Positions 45,005-55,620 of a stretch of DNA of 64,000 nucleotides are shown here, in pieces. The stretch is from contig OZ004584.1 of assembly GCA_963924555.1 (NCBI GenBank), positions 1,177,001 to 1,241,000 on the forward strand. Direction: 5' to 3'. The notes under the pieces were generated by a model. That model did no database searches and was not told where the DNA came from. It saw only the letters and a program-made list of their open reading frames with translations. Source of the DNA: Crambe crambe. Its lineage: Eukaryota; Porifera; Demospongiae; Poecilosclerida; Crambeidae. The position numbers and the translations under genes were made by a program. The first letter of the stretch is position 1, and every line of letters starts with the position of its first letter.

Positions 45005-45060
45005 TTCCCCTCTAAATACCCCATTTACACATGGGAGCTGATTTGGGCCCTGGTGCTAAC
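44690..45060. repeat. Imperfect minisatellite with embedded C run
   Basis: Strings such as 'acacatgtgagctgatttgg', 'acacatgagagctgatta' and 'acacatgggagctgatttgg' alternate with gggccccc-type blocks, and 'tatataaatatggggccc' also recurs. About 26 C interrupt it near 44979. Confidence 0.75.
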
Positions 45061-45765
45061 TAGTTAGCTATGTGCTCATAGCACAGAAGGGCGAGCGAAG
45101 CAACAGAGCTTGCTTTTGTGAAATGTTGCATGCCCTCTTCTTGTAGAGTCTATAAGCCCTTGATACTACTAACCTAGCTTCTCTTTGTTCAGCAGACTCT
45201 GAATCTAATCTCTGCCTTTTTGGTCCAGCCTTATTTCCCTGTCACTTTCAGACTCTGCTCTTCTTTTTTCTCTAGCTAGCTATCTCTTTTATTTCTTGCC
45301 TTGACCATCTTTGTTCCACTGATTCAGAGCTTCTTCTGGCTCTATCCTTCGCATTCCTTTGGTCTAACCTTGCTGCTCAGTTTTGGAGCAGTGTTCAAAG
45401 TTAGCTATAGAACAGGAGAATTGTTTTAGCTATACCTAATATCAAAAATAATTAATCGTCTTCTGGAACACTGAAGAAGACTGCCTAAATCCACCCCTGA
45501 AGTCTCAGGAATAGCTGTGGTGGACATGGCAATACCATGCATAGTTCATGATTAACTGAAGTGTGTTGAAAATATTGGCTCGCCCATAGCCGGTATAGTA
45601 TTTGCACTTCTACTGTGTTTAATAGTGGTTTTGGAGGTTTTTCATTCTTGCCCATGCACTTTTGATCCTTTAGCTATAGGGTGAATTCATGAAGAAATCA
45701 ATACTAAAGTGCCATGATAAAAATATGTACACTGTCTATGATCATTCATGAGGGATTTCTCCATG

Positions 45766-46078
45766 CAGGGTTTCATCTAAGGAGGGCGGCACAGGGGAAG
45801 CTTCCCCCCCCCAAACAGCTCAACTTCCCCCCCAAACTGACCCAGCTTCCCCCCCCCCCCCCCCCCCCCCCCAAATATTGCAAAAAGAAGAATTTTAGGA
45901 TAAAAAATACTTCTAAGTAGTATATTTTTAGGATCCAAGCATTTAAGAAATATTTTAAGCATTTTTGGCTTCACACTCTGTGCAGGAGGGGGTACATCCC
46001 CCTCCCCTCACTGTGGCCTTATGGCCACACGTTCCATTAGCTTCCCCTCCAAGATGAAATTCCTAGATGAAACCCTAC
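45766..46078. mobile_element. Inverted-repeat element, family C, second copy
   Basis: It begins 'gcagggtttcatctaagg' and ends 'ctagatgaaaccctac', with internal C run and 'ttttggcttcac' as in 42196-42440. Confidence 0.75.
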
Positions 46079-46391
46079 CATGTTGTATGTAGTTTATCTT
46101 CGTGATGACCTTGGATAAACTGGGCATACATGTAGGCATGGTACATTTGTTGGCATGGTGATAACCAGTATGCCTCCAAAAAAGGAATTTTGGTGATCAG
46201 ATGACGAAGCACCAACAGTTAGAAAAAATCCAGAGAGTATCCAGAACATAGTACTATCTGGGTATTAGGGCCCAGTGAATGTCCAGTAGTATCTAGTAGT
46301 TATAGCTATTATTAGGAAGGCAGCTTTACTGGTATTGCAACTATAATAGCTAATATAAGAGGGAAAAAATATTTCCATGAAATGAAAAAAA

Positions 46392-46652
46392 TGTGGGGAT
46401 GACCATTGCTCAAAAAAGTAAGGAAACAAGGGTAGGGATGAAGGATGCAAATAGGATCAATCTTTGTTCTGTATATCCAGCCAACAATCCCTAGCTATAT
46501 ATACGTTGGGTAGCTTCACAGTATTAAATGTACGTATACGTATGTAGTGATTGTTGACTGGATATGCAGAACAAAGATTGATCCTATTTGCATCCTTCAT
46601 CCCTACCCTTGTTTCCTTACTTTTTCGAGCAATGGTCATCCCTACATTTTTT
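46392..46652. repeat. Inverted-repeat element, family D, long copy
   Basis: The left arm 'tggggatgaccattgctcaa ... ggatgcaaataggatcaat' and the right arm 'attgatcctatttgcatcc ... gagcaatggtcatccct' pair over about 100 bp. The shorter relative is at 20593-20800. Confidence 0.8.
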
Positions 46653-47377
46653 TTCAAATGTCTTTTCCCTTAGCTAATTGTTCATGTAAGTTAGTCAAGT
46701 ACTGTGCTCCGTAGTGTCTCCTTTTACATCGACTGAAACTTGATCTGCACTTTGTAGTAGGCTCTAGTAGGCTGGATAAACATTCACAGTAACTTTTGTT
46801 AAGTCTAAGTGGGGGAACTAGAATTTCACTTTTGTATTAGTCTAACTATTCATAGATTAATAATTATTAGCAATACAGTAGCTATAACTTGTAAAATCCA
46901 GGGAATTTAGTGAACTGCTCAGGATTTTTACTCTCCGGGGTTGGCAGGTATGGGGGTATTAGGTGGTGGTAACAAAAAGTACCTACAACCATCTACTGCT
47001 GCTGTTTTCTTTACTAGATCCTCAAGCAAGCTAACCAGCTAGAATATCCCTGCTATATATATACAGCTAATAGGCTAATACAGTGGAACCGCAGTTATCT
47101 GCACTTCAGACCTGTTTATATTGTCTGGAAATAGTTGCACTAGCTGCAAGCATGTGCAATGTACAACATTATTCCATTGAGAAAGAGTTTCCTTCCTATT
47201 ATGCTATGGCACATGTGGGGTCACCCATGCACTACATGTGGCGTAGGTACAAAAATGGATGGGCTTGGGTGAAAAAAATGGGCTTGGGTATGAGACTAGA
47301 TGGGTACGAGACTATGGATACTTGTTGGGAGTATCTATTAATGAGTGTTTCAATTTTCCATGAACATAAAGTAGTCT

Positions 47378-48749
47378 TTACTGAATGTAAAATTGAAAAG
47401 CTTGAATATTGATATCTTCATCACTTTGTGGCTGATCGCGACACACTCTCATCTTGATGTCATTGGTGGTGTTTTCTGGCAGTTCCCTATAGAACCACAG
47501 AGAATTGTTGGGGGAGGTCATTTCACTCCATAAGGGGGTGGGGTAGCAGTTTGCTTCAGGACTGCCGACAAAACCATCACAAAAGGAGTGATTTCCAACA
47601 AATGCCGGTGGATTGTCTGCACAATCACTAGGACCTGATGATATTGAAATAATGAAATATTAATTTTAGCCTAATAACTCATTGTCTGTGCATGTATTGA
47701 TCCAACTTTAATGACCTACAGTGGAAACTCTGATAAAAGGGCACTCTGAAAGAGGACAACCTAGCCTCTCAACAAAGGACAATCTAAATTTACGTTTATG
47801 TAGCTATAATATGTACACTCTATACAAAATAATCTCCGAAAGAGGACAACCTCTCTGCAAAGGACAAAAAGCTGGGTCCATTATTCAGAGGTTCCTCTGT
47901 AAATGCTATTGGTCCAAATTTCTAGCCATCGTACATTATCTCCATAGCTACGTATATACCTGCAGCTGCAAAGGTCCAAATGTGTGTGTGTTCACTGGTA
48001 GGTGATCGATGAGTGAGACTGACGCCATCGACATAATTGCTCTCCACATTAAAGTCACTACTACTTCTGCCTTGAAATCCATCAGGTGCTCGATATTGGT
48101 ATCCTCTGATCTTCCCACATACTTTAGAGTAACTAACACCGAATGTATTAATAGTGGTTGTAGGGCAACTTGGATAATCGGGGTTACTGATGACACAGGT
48201 TCGTCCAGTGCAATTCTGTCCCTGACTCAGTGTTAGACTACCAGGACACTGGCTACTGCTGTCTCTCATGTCCAGTTCAGCCACTCTCATCCACCCTCCA
48301 GTGGTGTCACCACACGACCTGGTCATGTCACAGTACACATGTATGGCAGAGCCATCAGAGGACCTGACCCAGTAGTGGCCTGAGGAAGAGGAGGGAGCAA
48401 ACTGGAGAATAGCAGCACAAGAAGCTGCAGGATGACTTCGAAATAAACCTGTGTTGATTAAATAACTGATTATTAGCTGTCTTCTATCTTCAATCCCAGA
48501 GAGGCTCTGCCTGAGTCTCATATTTGTTTCCTGTAAACCTCTTCCTACATTTTCAAAGTCTCGAAGGGAGGCATTTAATTGTGAAATATCAGCAAATGAA
48601 GCCACGATGAATCCCAGTGCAATTATTGTGATCATCATCCAGGAAGCGATACCAACCAAGACGCAGGCAGACTTGATGTTCTCTTCGGGAGTGATTGAGG
48701 GAGAACTGCAAGATGTTTCAATACTGCTTAGTTTCTTCTCAACAGCCAT
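47378..48749 (-). CDS. FBL-5: fibrinogen-like type II membrane protein (2 exons)
   Basis: Exon 1 48749-47960, exon 2 47634-47378, phase-1 junction, 348 aa. The short tail (1-26) has no tyrosine. Helix about 27-53 (VLVGIASWMMITIIALGFIV), short stalk. The fibrinogen-like module (HPAASCAAILQF, GHYWVRSSDG, HVYCDMTRSCG, GGWMRVAELDMRD) has the distinctive inner part NCTGRTCVIS...SKVCGKIRGYQYRAPDGF and VDGVSLTHRSPTSEHTHIW shared only with FBL-6. Exon 2: AFVGNHSFCDG, YPTPLWSEMTS, LWFYRELPENTTNDIKMRVC, ending FYIQ. The two CC-type cysteines of other copies are absent from 'WSEMTSPNNS'. A family-A MITE lies in the intron (47719-47902). Confidence 0.85.
47719..47902. mobile_element. MITE family A copy (FBL-5 intron)
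   Basis: It begins 'cagtggaaactctgataaaa' and ends 'tattcagaggttcctctgta', with the full internal series. Confidence 0.75.
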
Positions 48750-49302
48750 GATAGAAGATATGCACAGAGCATATATATTAATGGTTATTTTTTTAAATTA
48801 GTTGAAAATAGTCTATTTCAGGCTGAGCATTTTATTAGTGGCAAAGGAGGACTTAAAATTTGAACCACTCAATGTCACCGTGGTGAACACTTAGCTGCAG
48901 GATATAATAATGCACATGCATGCAACATTTGCTCAATTGATGACTGCAGGGTATGCATGTGATGACTGTAGGGTTAAAATAATGCACATGTGTTGATGAC
49001 TGTAGGGTTAAAATAATGCACATGGAGTGATGACTGCATAGAGGGCCAGGGTATAAATGCATGGATGTATGTAGCTACGTAGTTGATAACCATGTGATGG
49101 GTCACTGTATATAGTAGCAGTAGCTTGCTATAGCTAGCTATAATTGTTATTCAGCAATTCTTAGAAAATGGGAGTGTCCATAGTCTAGATGTAGCTATAG
49201 AAAATTGGACTATCTCATAGCTATACTTACAGTTAGTTGCTTAAAGAAAGAAAATTGTGCACATGCATCGTTCTAACTCTAGCCCTTCATGGCAATCTTT
49301 CT
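48750..49302. other. Short intergenic interval with a minisatellite
   Basis: Between about 48900 and 49035 a unit 'gatgactgtagggttaaaataatgcacatg' recurs about three times with variation. No gene was seen. Confidence 0.65.
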
Positions 49303-51192
49303 TTACAGGATGAAAAATTGAAGAGCTTGAATATTGATATCTTCATCACTTTGTGGTTGATCACGACACACTCTCATTACAATATCATTGGTGTTTTTTT
49401 CTGGAAGTTCCCTATAAAACCACAGAGGACTGTTCGGAGAGGTTACTTCACCCCATAGAGGAGAAGGGTAGCAGTTTGTTTCATGATTGCCAACGAAACC
49501 ATCACAAAAAAGGTGATTTCCAACGAATGACGGTCGATGTTCTGTGCAATCACTTCTAGTACCTAATAGATGGTGTACGTAGCAATATTACTTACTATGG
49601 TTATATATAAGCTAGCAATCTATATGTGTTTAGTGGAACCTCCACTCCAAAAGAGGGCAAACCTCAACAAAGTAGTAATATTATTATACGTACTTCAAAA
49701 GAGGACTACCTCTCTGTGAAGGACAAAAGTCCCTTTTTTTTGGAAGTTCCACAATCCACATGGCTACGTAGCTAGCTATAGCTATTGTACTTGCATGTAC
49801 GTAGCTAGCTAGTTAGCTGTTACATTTCAATAGCTAGCTAATAGCCAATTGAAGCAGCACAATTAAGGAAGGAGGGACGTAGCTATGTTACCTACGTATA
49901 GTTGACTAGAAACACGAGTGTCATGAACAGGTGGCTAAATACATGCAGTGAAACCTGTCCATGGCTAGCGACCACCTCTGGGTCATCAAAAGGTGGTATT
50001 TTAATGGAGGTGGTCTCTTTATATGCAGAGGTCAAAATCAATGGTACAAGCACTATTGGGACATGACCAAGTGGTCTTTAAAGAGAGGTGGTCTCTGAAT
50101 AGGGTGGCCTCTTAATACAGGTTTCATTGTTAATAGCTATATACCTCCAGCTGCAAAGGTCCAAAGGTGTGTATGCCCATTGATGGGTGATCGATGAGTG
50201 AGACTGATGCCATCGACATAGTTACACTCGACACTGAAGTCACTGTTACTGCTGCCACGAAATCCATCAGGTGTCCGAAATTGGTATCCTCTAATCTTCC
50301 CACATATTTTAGAGTGGCTAACACCATATGTGCTAAAGGTGGTTGTAGAACAACTCGGGGCATTAACGTTACTGATCACACAGGTTCGTCCAGTGCAATT
50401 CCGTCCATGACTCGGTGTTAAATCACTGGGACACTGGCTACTACTGTTTCTCATGTCCAGTTCAGCCACTCTCACCCACCCTCCAGTGATGTTACCACAT
50501 GTCTTGGTCATGTCACAGTACACACGCACAGCAGAGCCATTGGAGGACCTGATCCAGTAGTGGCCTGAGGAAGAAGGGGAAGCAAGTTGGAGAATAGCAG
50601 TGCATGAAGCTGCAGGACGACTTGAAAATAAACCGGAATACTCAATGGTATCAGTTAACTTTTGTGCTTTATCTTCCATTGCCAAGAGGTTCCGACTCGA
50701 TGCTATGTTTGCTTCTAGTAAAAGCTCGTAGTTTTTAAATAAAACGGAGGATTTTAGTGGTGAGATTGTAGAAAACGCTGCAATTGCAACTACTAATAAA
50801 CTCACTGCGACAATAATCAAGAGAGCGATACTAAGCAAGATGCAGACAAACTTTTTGTCACATCCAGTTTGGTTATTCTTAAAAGGACTCAAGATTTTTT
50901 TTACTTCCAAAGTTGAAACGGCATCTTTCTTCTTAGGTTGCTCACCTACTGTGTTAGATGTATATAGATTGTAGTGCCTATTCTTTATAGTTGATGTACT
51001 GCTTTCAATTTCAAGGTTGAATCCACGTAGACTAACTGCAGCATTCGAAAAATTCTCCTTTATAGAAGGCATAGAGCACATTTGAGAAACACTTTCTCGG
51101 CTGACTTTGGGATTATCAATCTCCTTCAGTGGATTGTCAGCAGCTGTGTTTACAGTTGAAGGTTTGTTCTCAGGACTGTTTTTGGTAGCCAT
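49303..51192 (-). CDS. FBL-6: fibrinogen-like type II membrane protein with a long tail (2 exons)
   Basis: Exon 1 51192-50145, exon 2 49562-49303, phase-1 junction, 435 aa. The cytoplasmic tail is the second longest of the family (about 114 aa; HYNLYTSN is its only tyrosine patch), with a Lys-rich end before the helix at about 115-140 (VCILLSIALLIIVAVSLLVV). The stalk is short. The fibrinogen-like module has GHYWIRSSNG, RVYCDMTKTCG (family norm TRSCG), GGWVRVAELDMRN, CTGRTCVIS and CGKIRGYQFRTPDGF, all closest to FBL-5. Exon 2: SFVGNHLFCDG, SPLWGEVTSPNSPLWFYREL, MRVCRDQ, ending FFIL rather than the usual YIQ. The family-B MITE ends about 14 bp from exon 1. Confidence 0.85.
49632..49753. mobile_element. 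MITE family A copy (FBL-6 intron)
   Basis: The left end 'agtggaacctccactccaaa' and right 'tttggaagttccacaa' flank a shortened internal series. Confidence 0.6.
49945..50131. mobile_element. MITE-like element family B (FBL-6 intron)
   Basis: The ends 'gcagtgaaacctgtcc' and 'acaggtttcattgt' are inverted. The interior repeats 'aggtggtctctt'-like strings. A related degenerate copy is at 715-905. Confidence 0.7.
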
Positions 51193-51640
51193 TGATTGTG
51201 TCTATAAGGGCTGATCAGTTAGCTAGCTTAATCAGCAGCAGACATGCAATGGAGATCAAAGCTAAATTTCAAAATTACAAGAATGTACCTGGGGGATCAC
51301 TACAGGGTATAAATAATGCATGACTACATAAGTGATAGCTGCTGATGCATAGTAACAATGTAAGCTCAGCCCTATAAGGTGTGAGGTTTCTTCTCTTTAT
51401 TTCATATTATTATTATGTATACAATCATAGGTGAGGAGCAGTTGCATGATGACTCTAGTAATGATTAGCTATTTTTTTTTTAAATTGAATAGGTCCCCAG
51501 GTACCTGTCTCATGGTCCAATCATAGATAATACAGTCCAATCAACAACTAGCTATACATAATGTCCAGCTCTTATTATGTAGTCTACATCATACGTAGGT
51601 GAGGAGCATGAACTATAATTAAGATTCTAGTAATGCATTT
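51193..51640. other. Intergenic interval FBL-6 / FBL-7
   Basis: AT-rich spacer of about 450 bp. No gene or strong repeat was seen. Confidence 0.6.
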
Positions 51641-52690
51641 TTATTGAACGTAAATCTCAATGAACTCAAATTCAATATCTTTATTATAACGATGATCATC
51701 ACGACACAGTGTCATCTCAATGTTGTCAGTGGTGCTTTCTGGTAGCTGCTTATGGAACAGTGGAGGATTATTTCTGTAGCAACATGTATTATCACCACAC
51801 CCATCTCCATCCCAAAGAGTGCTGGTCCTGCACGACATGTCCAAGCAATTAAGAAATCCATCACAAAAATAATCTCCACCGACAAAACCAGGTGCATCAC
51901 ATTGCCCAGTGCTACACTGAGCAGCAGCAAAGGTCCAAATGTGTTGCTGCACTCTATTCCCGTGTTTCAGAATAATACCATCGACATAGTTTGAGTCTAG
52001 AGTCACCTCACTGGGACTCAGATTACGGCCACCAAATCCATTTGTGAGATATATTTGATAGCCTTTAATGGAGCCACAGACTTTGGAATAAAAGATACTA
52101 TTCAAAGCGTAAAGTACAGCTGAAGTACAGGACGGTGAAGGGTTAGTTACTCTACATCTGCGGCGTCCATGGAAGGTGTAGTTCTGAAAACCAGGCGGAC
52201 ATTCGTGTTTCCTTTGGCTCATATCCAGTTCAACCACTCTAATCCACCCTCCAGTGACTCCACCACATGATCTGGTCATGTCGCAGTACACACGCACAGC
52301 AGAACCATTGGAGGACCTTATCCAGTAGTGGTTTGAGGGAGAAGATGGATCAAACTGAAGAATAGCAGTACAGGAAGCTGCAGGAAAATTTGGAAGCAAA
52401 CCTGAGCTGTTCAAAGTACTAGCCAAGTACTCTATTTCATTTTGTGACACTGAAATGTTTCGAGTCAATCTCATACTTGCTTCTAGTAAAGTCATTTCAA
52501 AATTCTCAAACTGTTCTATAGAGGCTTCTAATTGTGGAATTTGAGGAAATATTGCTATCACAACTGCCAGTGCAACCACAGTGATGTTGATCAAGAAGGT
52601 GATACTAACCAAGATGCAGGCAAACTTTCTGTCACACTGGCAACTCATTTCAGGACTGGCAGCAGAGACTTTTGGCAGTTTTCTCTCCAT
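51641..52690 (-). CDS. FBL-7: intronless fibrinogen-like type II membrane protein
   Basis: A single open frame of 349 aa from ATG 52690. The tail is short (1-22, no tyrosine); helix about 23-49 (ACILVSITFLINITVVALAV). The fibrinogen-like module has NHYWIRSSNG, RVYCDMTRSCG, GGWIRVVELDM, SKVCGSIKGYQ and YVDGIILKHG. It continues without an intron through HIWTFAAAQCSTGQCDAPGF into the C-terminal module (VGGDYFCDG, STLWDGDGCGDNTCC, NNPPLFHKQL, DNIEMTLCRDD), ending IYVQ. The CC pair and the lack of an intron place it with FBL-1; both may represent an older or separate subfamily. Intact, so the intronless form is not simply a dead retrocopy; no poly-A tail was seen. Confidence 0.87.
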   Translation of the reverse strand: MERKLPKVSAASPEMSCQCDRKFACILVSITFLINITVVALAVVIAIFPQIPQLEASIEQFENFEMTLLEASMRLTRNISVSQNEIEYLASTLNSSGLLPNFPAASCTAILQFDPSSPSNHYWIRSSNGSAVRVYCDMTRSCGGVTGGWIRVVELDMSQRKHECPPGFQNYTFHGRRRCRVTNPSPSCTSAVLYALNSIFYSKVCGSIKGYQIYLTNGFGGRNLSPSEVTLDSNYVDGIILKHGNRVQQHIWTFAAAQCSTGQCDAPGFVGGDYFCDGFLNCLDMSCRTSTLWDGDGCGDNTCCYRNNPPLFHKQLPESTTDNIEMTLCRDDHRYNKDIEFEFIEIYVQ

Positions 52691-53036
52691 AGCCAGTTGC
52701 TATAGGATTGACTGATAACTATAGCTATGTCCTGATGAGCAAATGAGAAAATAGGGCAACAGCAAGAACAATTTGAATTCTGACCAAATATCTATCAGTG
52801 ACTTTTACCAATGCCATGCCATGCAGCTGTTTATAATTTTAAAATGACTAGCTAAAGGGCATAAATAATGCACCTGGCTACAGTGTATGAGTCCTCTGGC
52901 TATTACTAGCAGCTAACTGCTCGTTACCTGATGCTTTTTAAATTATTATTATTATTATTATTTATTTATTTATTTTTTTAATTTTTTTTTTTGCTACGGA
53001 TGTGCATATGCATGCTTAAGGTGTCGCGGCGACGAC

Positions 53037-53085
53037 GTCGACCCTTTACCTTCCTTTCAGGGGCCCGGGAAGGTAAAGGGTCGAC
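53037..53085. repeat. Perfect GC-rich hairpin
   Basis: The arms 'gtcgaccctttaccttcc' (53037-53054) and 'ggaaggtaaagggtcgac' (53068-53085) are exact inverted copies around 13 nt. Confidence 0.9.
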
Positions 53086-53225
53086 ACCGCCAGACAATTA
53101 GATCACAAGCACTGGAACTAATCTTGTAATTACTGCTTTCACTGACTGTACTTGCATTTGCTAACTGAGCTATGAGTACGATTTACCATTTAGAAGCTAT
53201 GAATGTTATGCTCTCTAATGGCTTA

Positions 53226-53672
53226 CAGTGACGTAGGAAGATGGTTTTGAATAGGGGGGCCACCTAAGTAATAGTCAAGACCACACCTATTTTACTGGAG
53301 GGGGGACTAGTTTTTAGAAAAAAAATCAAAATCAAACTCCAAGCAAAGTAATTTATTCTTCGTTTTTACAATTATGGCTAAGTATATATATATATAGTTG
53401 TTCAATTGACATTCAGTCATAGTGCTTCTTAAAGGAAGAAAAAGAGGGTTCTGCTGTGGCTGAAGTGACTGAAAATGTCTAATCAGTTTATCTACTTCCT
53501 GAAATATGCCTTTGTAGATTTCACTTTTATTACAGCTGTGAAGTATTATGCAGTGTAGTATAGTAGATATAGCAATTATGCAATCAATAATAAGGGGGGC
53601 CCTGCCCCCTGTCTGATAATAATAGGGGGGCCCTGGCCCCTGTGGCCCCCCTGTTCTTACGCCAGTGGCTTA
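53226..53672. mobile_element. Noncoding repeat element with G/C-block ends
   Basis: The left part reads 'cagtgacgtaggaagatggt' then 'aggggggcc'; the right part reads 'ggcccccctgttcttacgcc' then 'agtggct'. The ends are loosely inverted (gtaggaag / cttacgcc) with CCCC/GGGG blocks like the 62216-62578 element. Confidence 0.5.
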
Positions 53673-53812
53673 TCTGCTAAGTCCTCCCACCCAATCAGTG
53701 TTCAGTGTACTTAATTATATGGTATAGCTACGTACATAATTATACATACAAAAAAAACCTCTCAAATTAGCTCTATATGTAGCTACATTGGGTTGTTTTT
53801 ACAGTTCTTTCT

Positions 53813-55620
53813 TCACTGGATATAAAATTCAAATGCTTCAATTGCCACATCTTCATTACCAGCTCTTTCATCTCTGCAAACTCTCATCTCAATGTCGTCA
53901 GTGGTGTGGTCTTGCAGCTGCCTATAGAACCATGGAGGGTTGTCAGAAGAAGCACAGTTGGTGCAATTTCCTCCATTCCATAGAGGTCTGGTATTCTCAC
54001 AGGTATTTCTCCCTAGCCCACTTACTCCATCACAGAAAAAGTTAGGATCATTTCTGAAAAAGTGTCCTTCTGGTGGCAGTCGCATACAGGGTGAGTTCAA
54101 AGGGACTGAAAGAAATCAATAAAAAAAAAAAATCATAATCTACATGCATAAGTGAAGTGTTTTAATGCATTTGCTGCAGCGTATGAGAATGACTTTGAGT
54201 GCACCATGCATTAAAATATGTCTAATCAAATTCCAGTTGGTCCTTACAGAACATTCTTATTACTCACTTTTTTTTTTTTTTTTTGCAAGCTCTGACACAC
54301 ATTGGGTTTCAGTGGTTTTAAAGAATGCAATTAGCTATTGATCAACTCCACTAGGCTCCTGTGCACTTTCAGCACAGTTCCTCAAGTGTGCATGCATATA
54401 ATTTTAGCATATCATGAAAGTGTGCTGTAATTTAAAGCATAAAGCACACTTTTTAGAGGATCTGATTTGTGACCAGCAGTAATTACCTATAATGTACAGC
54501 TTTTGATACCTGCTTCAGCAGCCAAGGTCCAGATATGTTGTATCGGGAATGTTCCATAAGTTAGACTAATACCATCTACATAGTTGGAGTCCAGAGTGGG
54601 AGGATCAGGTCGAGTGCCAAAAATACCGAATGCATCAGGTGTTCCAACTTGATAAGCTCTAATCATCCCACAGACTCTGGAATAGTTGAAATTATGTGCG
54701 GTAAAAGAGATTGAGGAACAACCTGCATCATTAGTGTCGATCATACATGTGCGTGTAGGATTGCAAGCAGTTCCCATTCTGAGATCACTGGGACACTGGC
54801 TACCACTGTCTCTCATGTCCAGTTCAGCCACTCTCATCCACCCTCCAGTGACTCCACCACACGACCTGGTCATGTCACAGTACACATGCACAGCAGAGCC
54901 ATCGGAGGACCTAATCCAGTAGTGACCTGAAGGAGAGGAGGGAACAAACTGGAGAATAGCACCACAAGAAGCTGCTGGATAATTTTGATATAAACCAGAT
55001 CTTTCTGTGTAATTCTGAATTAAAGCCATGGTCTGGCTTTCTATCATCGAGAGATCTTGACTGAATCTCATTTCAATCATCTGAATGGAACTGTTTGTTA
55101 GAGCCAGTGCTTCCTGGTTAGAAAGCGAAGTGGACTTTCGAATGGAGGCAAGCTCAGAATTCAATTGTGAAATCAGAACAAATGCAGCTATTGCGATAGT
55201 CAGTGCAACCACTATAACAAATATCAAGAGTGTAATGGTAACCAAAATGCATGCAACTGTCTTGTCACACTGATTCTTTTTACTATGAGAACTGGAGATT
55301 TTCTTGACTTTGGTGTTGGTCTCGCTGGGATTCTCCTGTAGAGCTATAGGTTCCTCAACAGCAACTTTTATAGCAGTCTTGTTTAACATGGAATGTACGT
55401 TCTCTATTGTAGCCATGGATCCAGAGTACATTTGATTATCGAATGCTGTAGATTCACTCCATGGACCAGTAGATTCGCTCTCTCGATTGACCTCAGAATA
55501 CATAGGGATATCAGAGAGTATCTCAGGCTGATGTTTTTTCTTAGCAGCATGGCTATTCTTCTTTGTCATATCCACCACAGCATATGTGGGAATACTAGCA
55601 GCTTCAGAATTGGAGTCCAT
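53813..55620 (-). CDS. FBL-8: fibrinogen-like type II membrane protein, mosaic (2 exons)
   Basis: Exon 1 55620-54510, exon 2 54105-53813, phase-1 junction, 467 aa, the longest member. The tail (about 122 aa) has several tyrosine motifs: IPTYAVVDM, IPMYSEVNRES, DNQMYSGSM, nearly the same order as FBL-10. Helix about 123-149. The stalk (SNQEALALTNSSIQMIEMRF, ESQTMALIQNYTERSGLYQN) is instead almost identical to FBL-3 and FBL-4. Fibrinogen-like module: GHYWIRSSDG, HVYCDMTRSCG, GGWMRVAELDMRD, CNPTRTCMID, SRVCGMIRAYQVGTPDAF, YVDGISLTYG. Exon 2: PPEGHFFRNDPNFFCDG, RPLWNGGNCTNC, SDNPPWFYRQL, DDIEMRVCRDE, FYIQ. The tail-stalk switch falls inside one exon, which points to recombination rather than exon shuffling. 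Confidence 0.87.

Larger units (their letters stand above)
43901..47377. other. Intergenic interval rich in repeats
   Basis: Contents: a G/C-rich imperfect minisatellite (44690-45060), C homopolymers (44979-45004 and 45850-45872), a family-C element (45766-46078) and a family-D hairpin (46392-46652). No gene was recognised; the open frame at 47083-47412 has no family similarity apart from overlapping FBL-5 exon 2 antisense. Confidence 0.6.
52691..53812. other. Intergenic interval FBL-7 / FBL-8
   Basis: It contains a (TTA)n/(TTTA)n tract (about 52940-52985), a GC-rich hairpin (53037-53085) and an inverted-end repeat element (53226-53672). No gene was seen. Confidence 0.6.

Noticed and set aside
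47083-47412. 109-codon + strand open frame
   Set aside because: No recognisable similarity, and its 3' part is antisense to FBL-5 exon 2.
54686-54922. Recurrent antisense frames of about 78 codons opposite FBL fibrinogen-like modules (also 38226, 58271, 61153)
   Set aside because: Their similarity to each other comes from conservation of the coding strand; no independent support.
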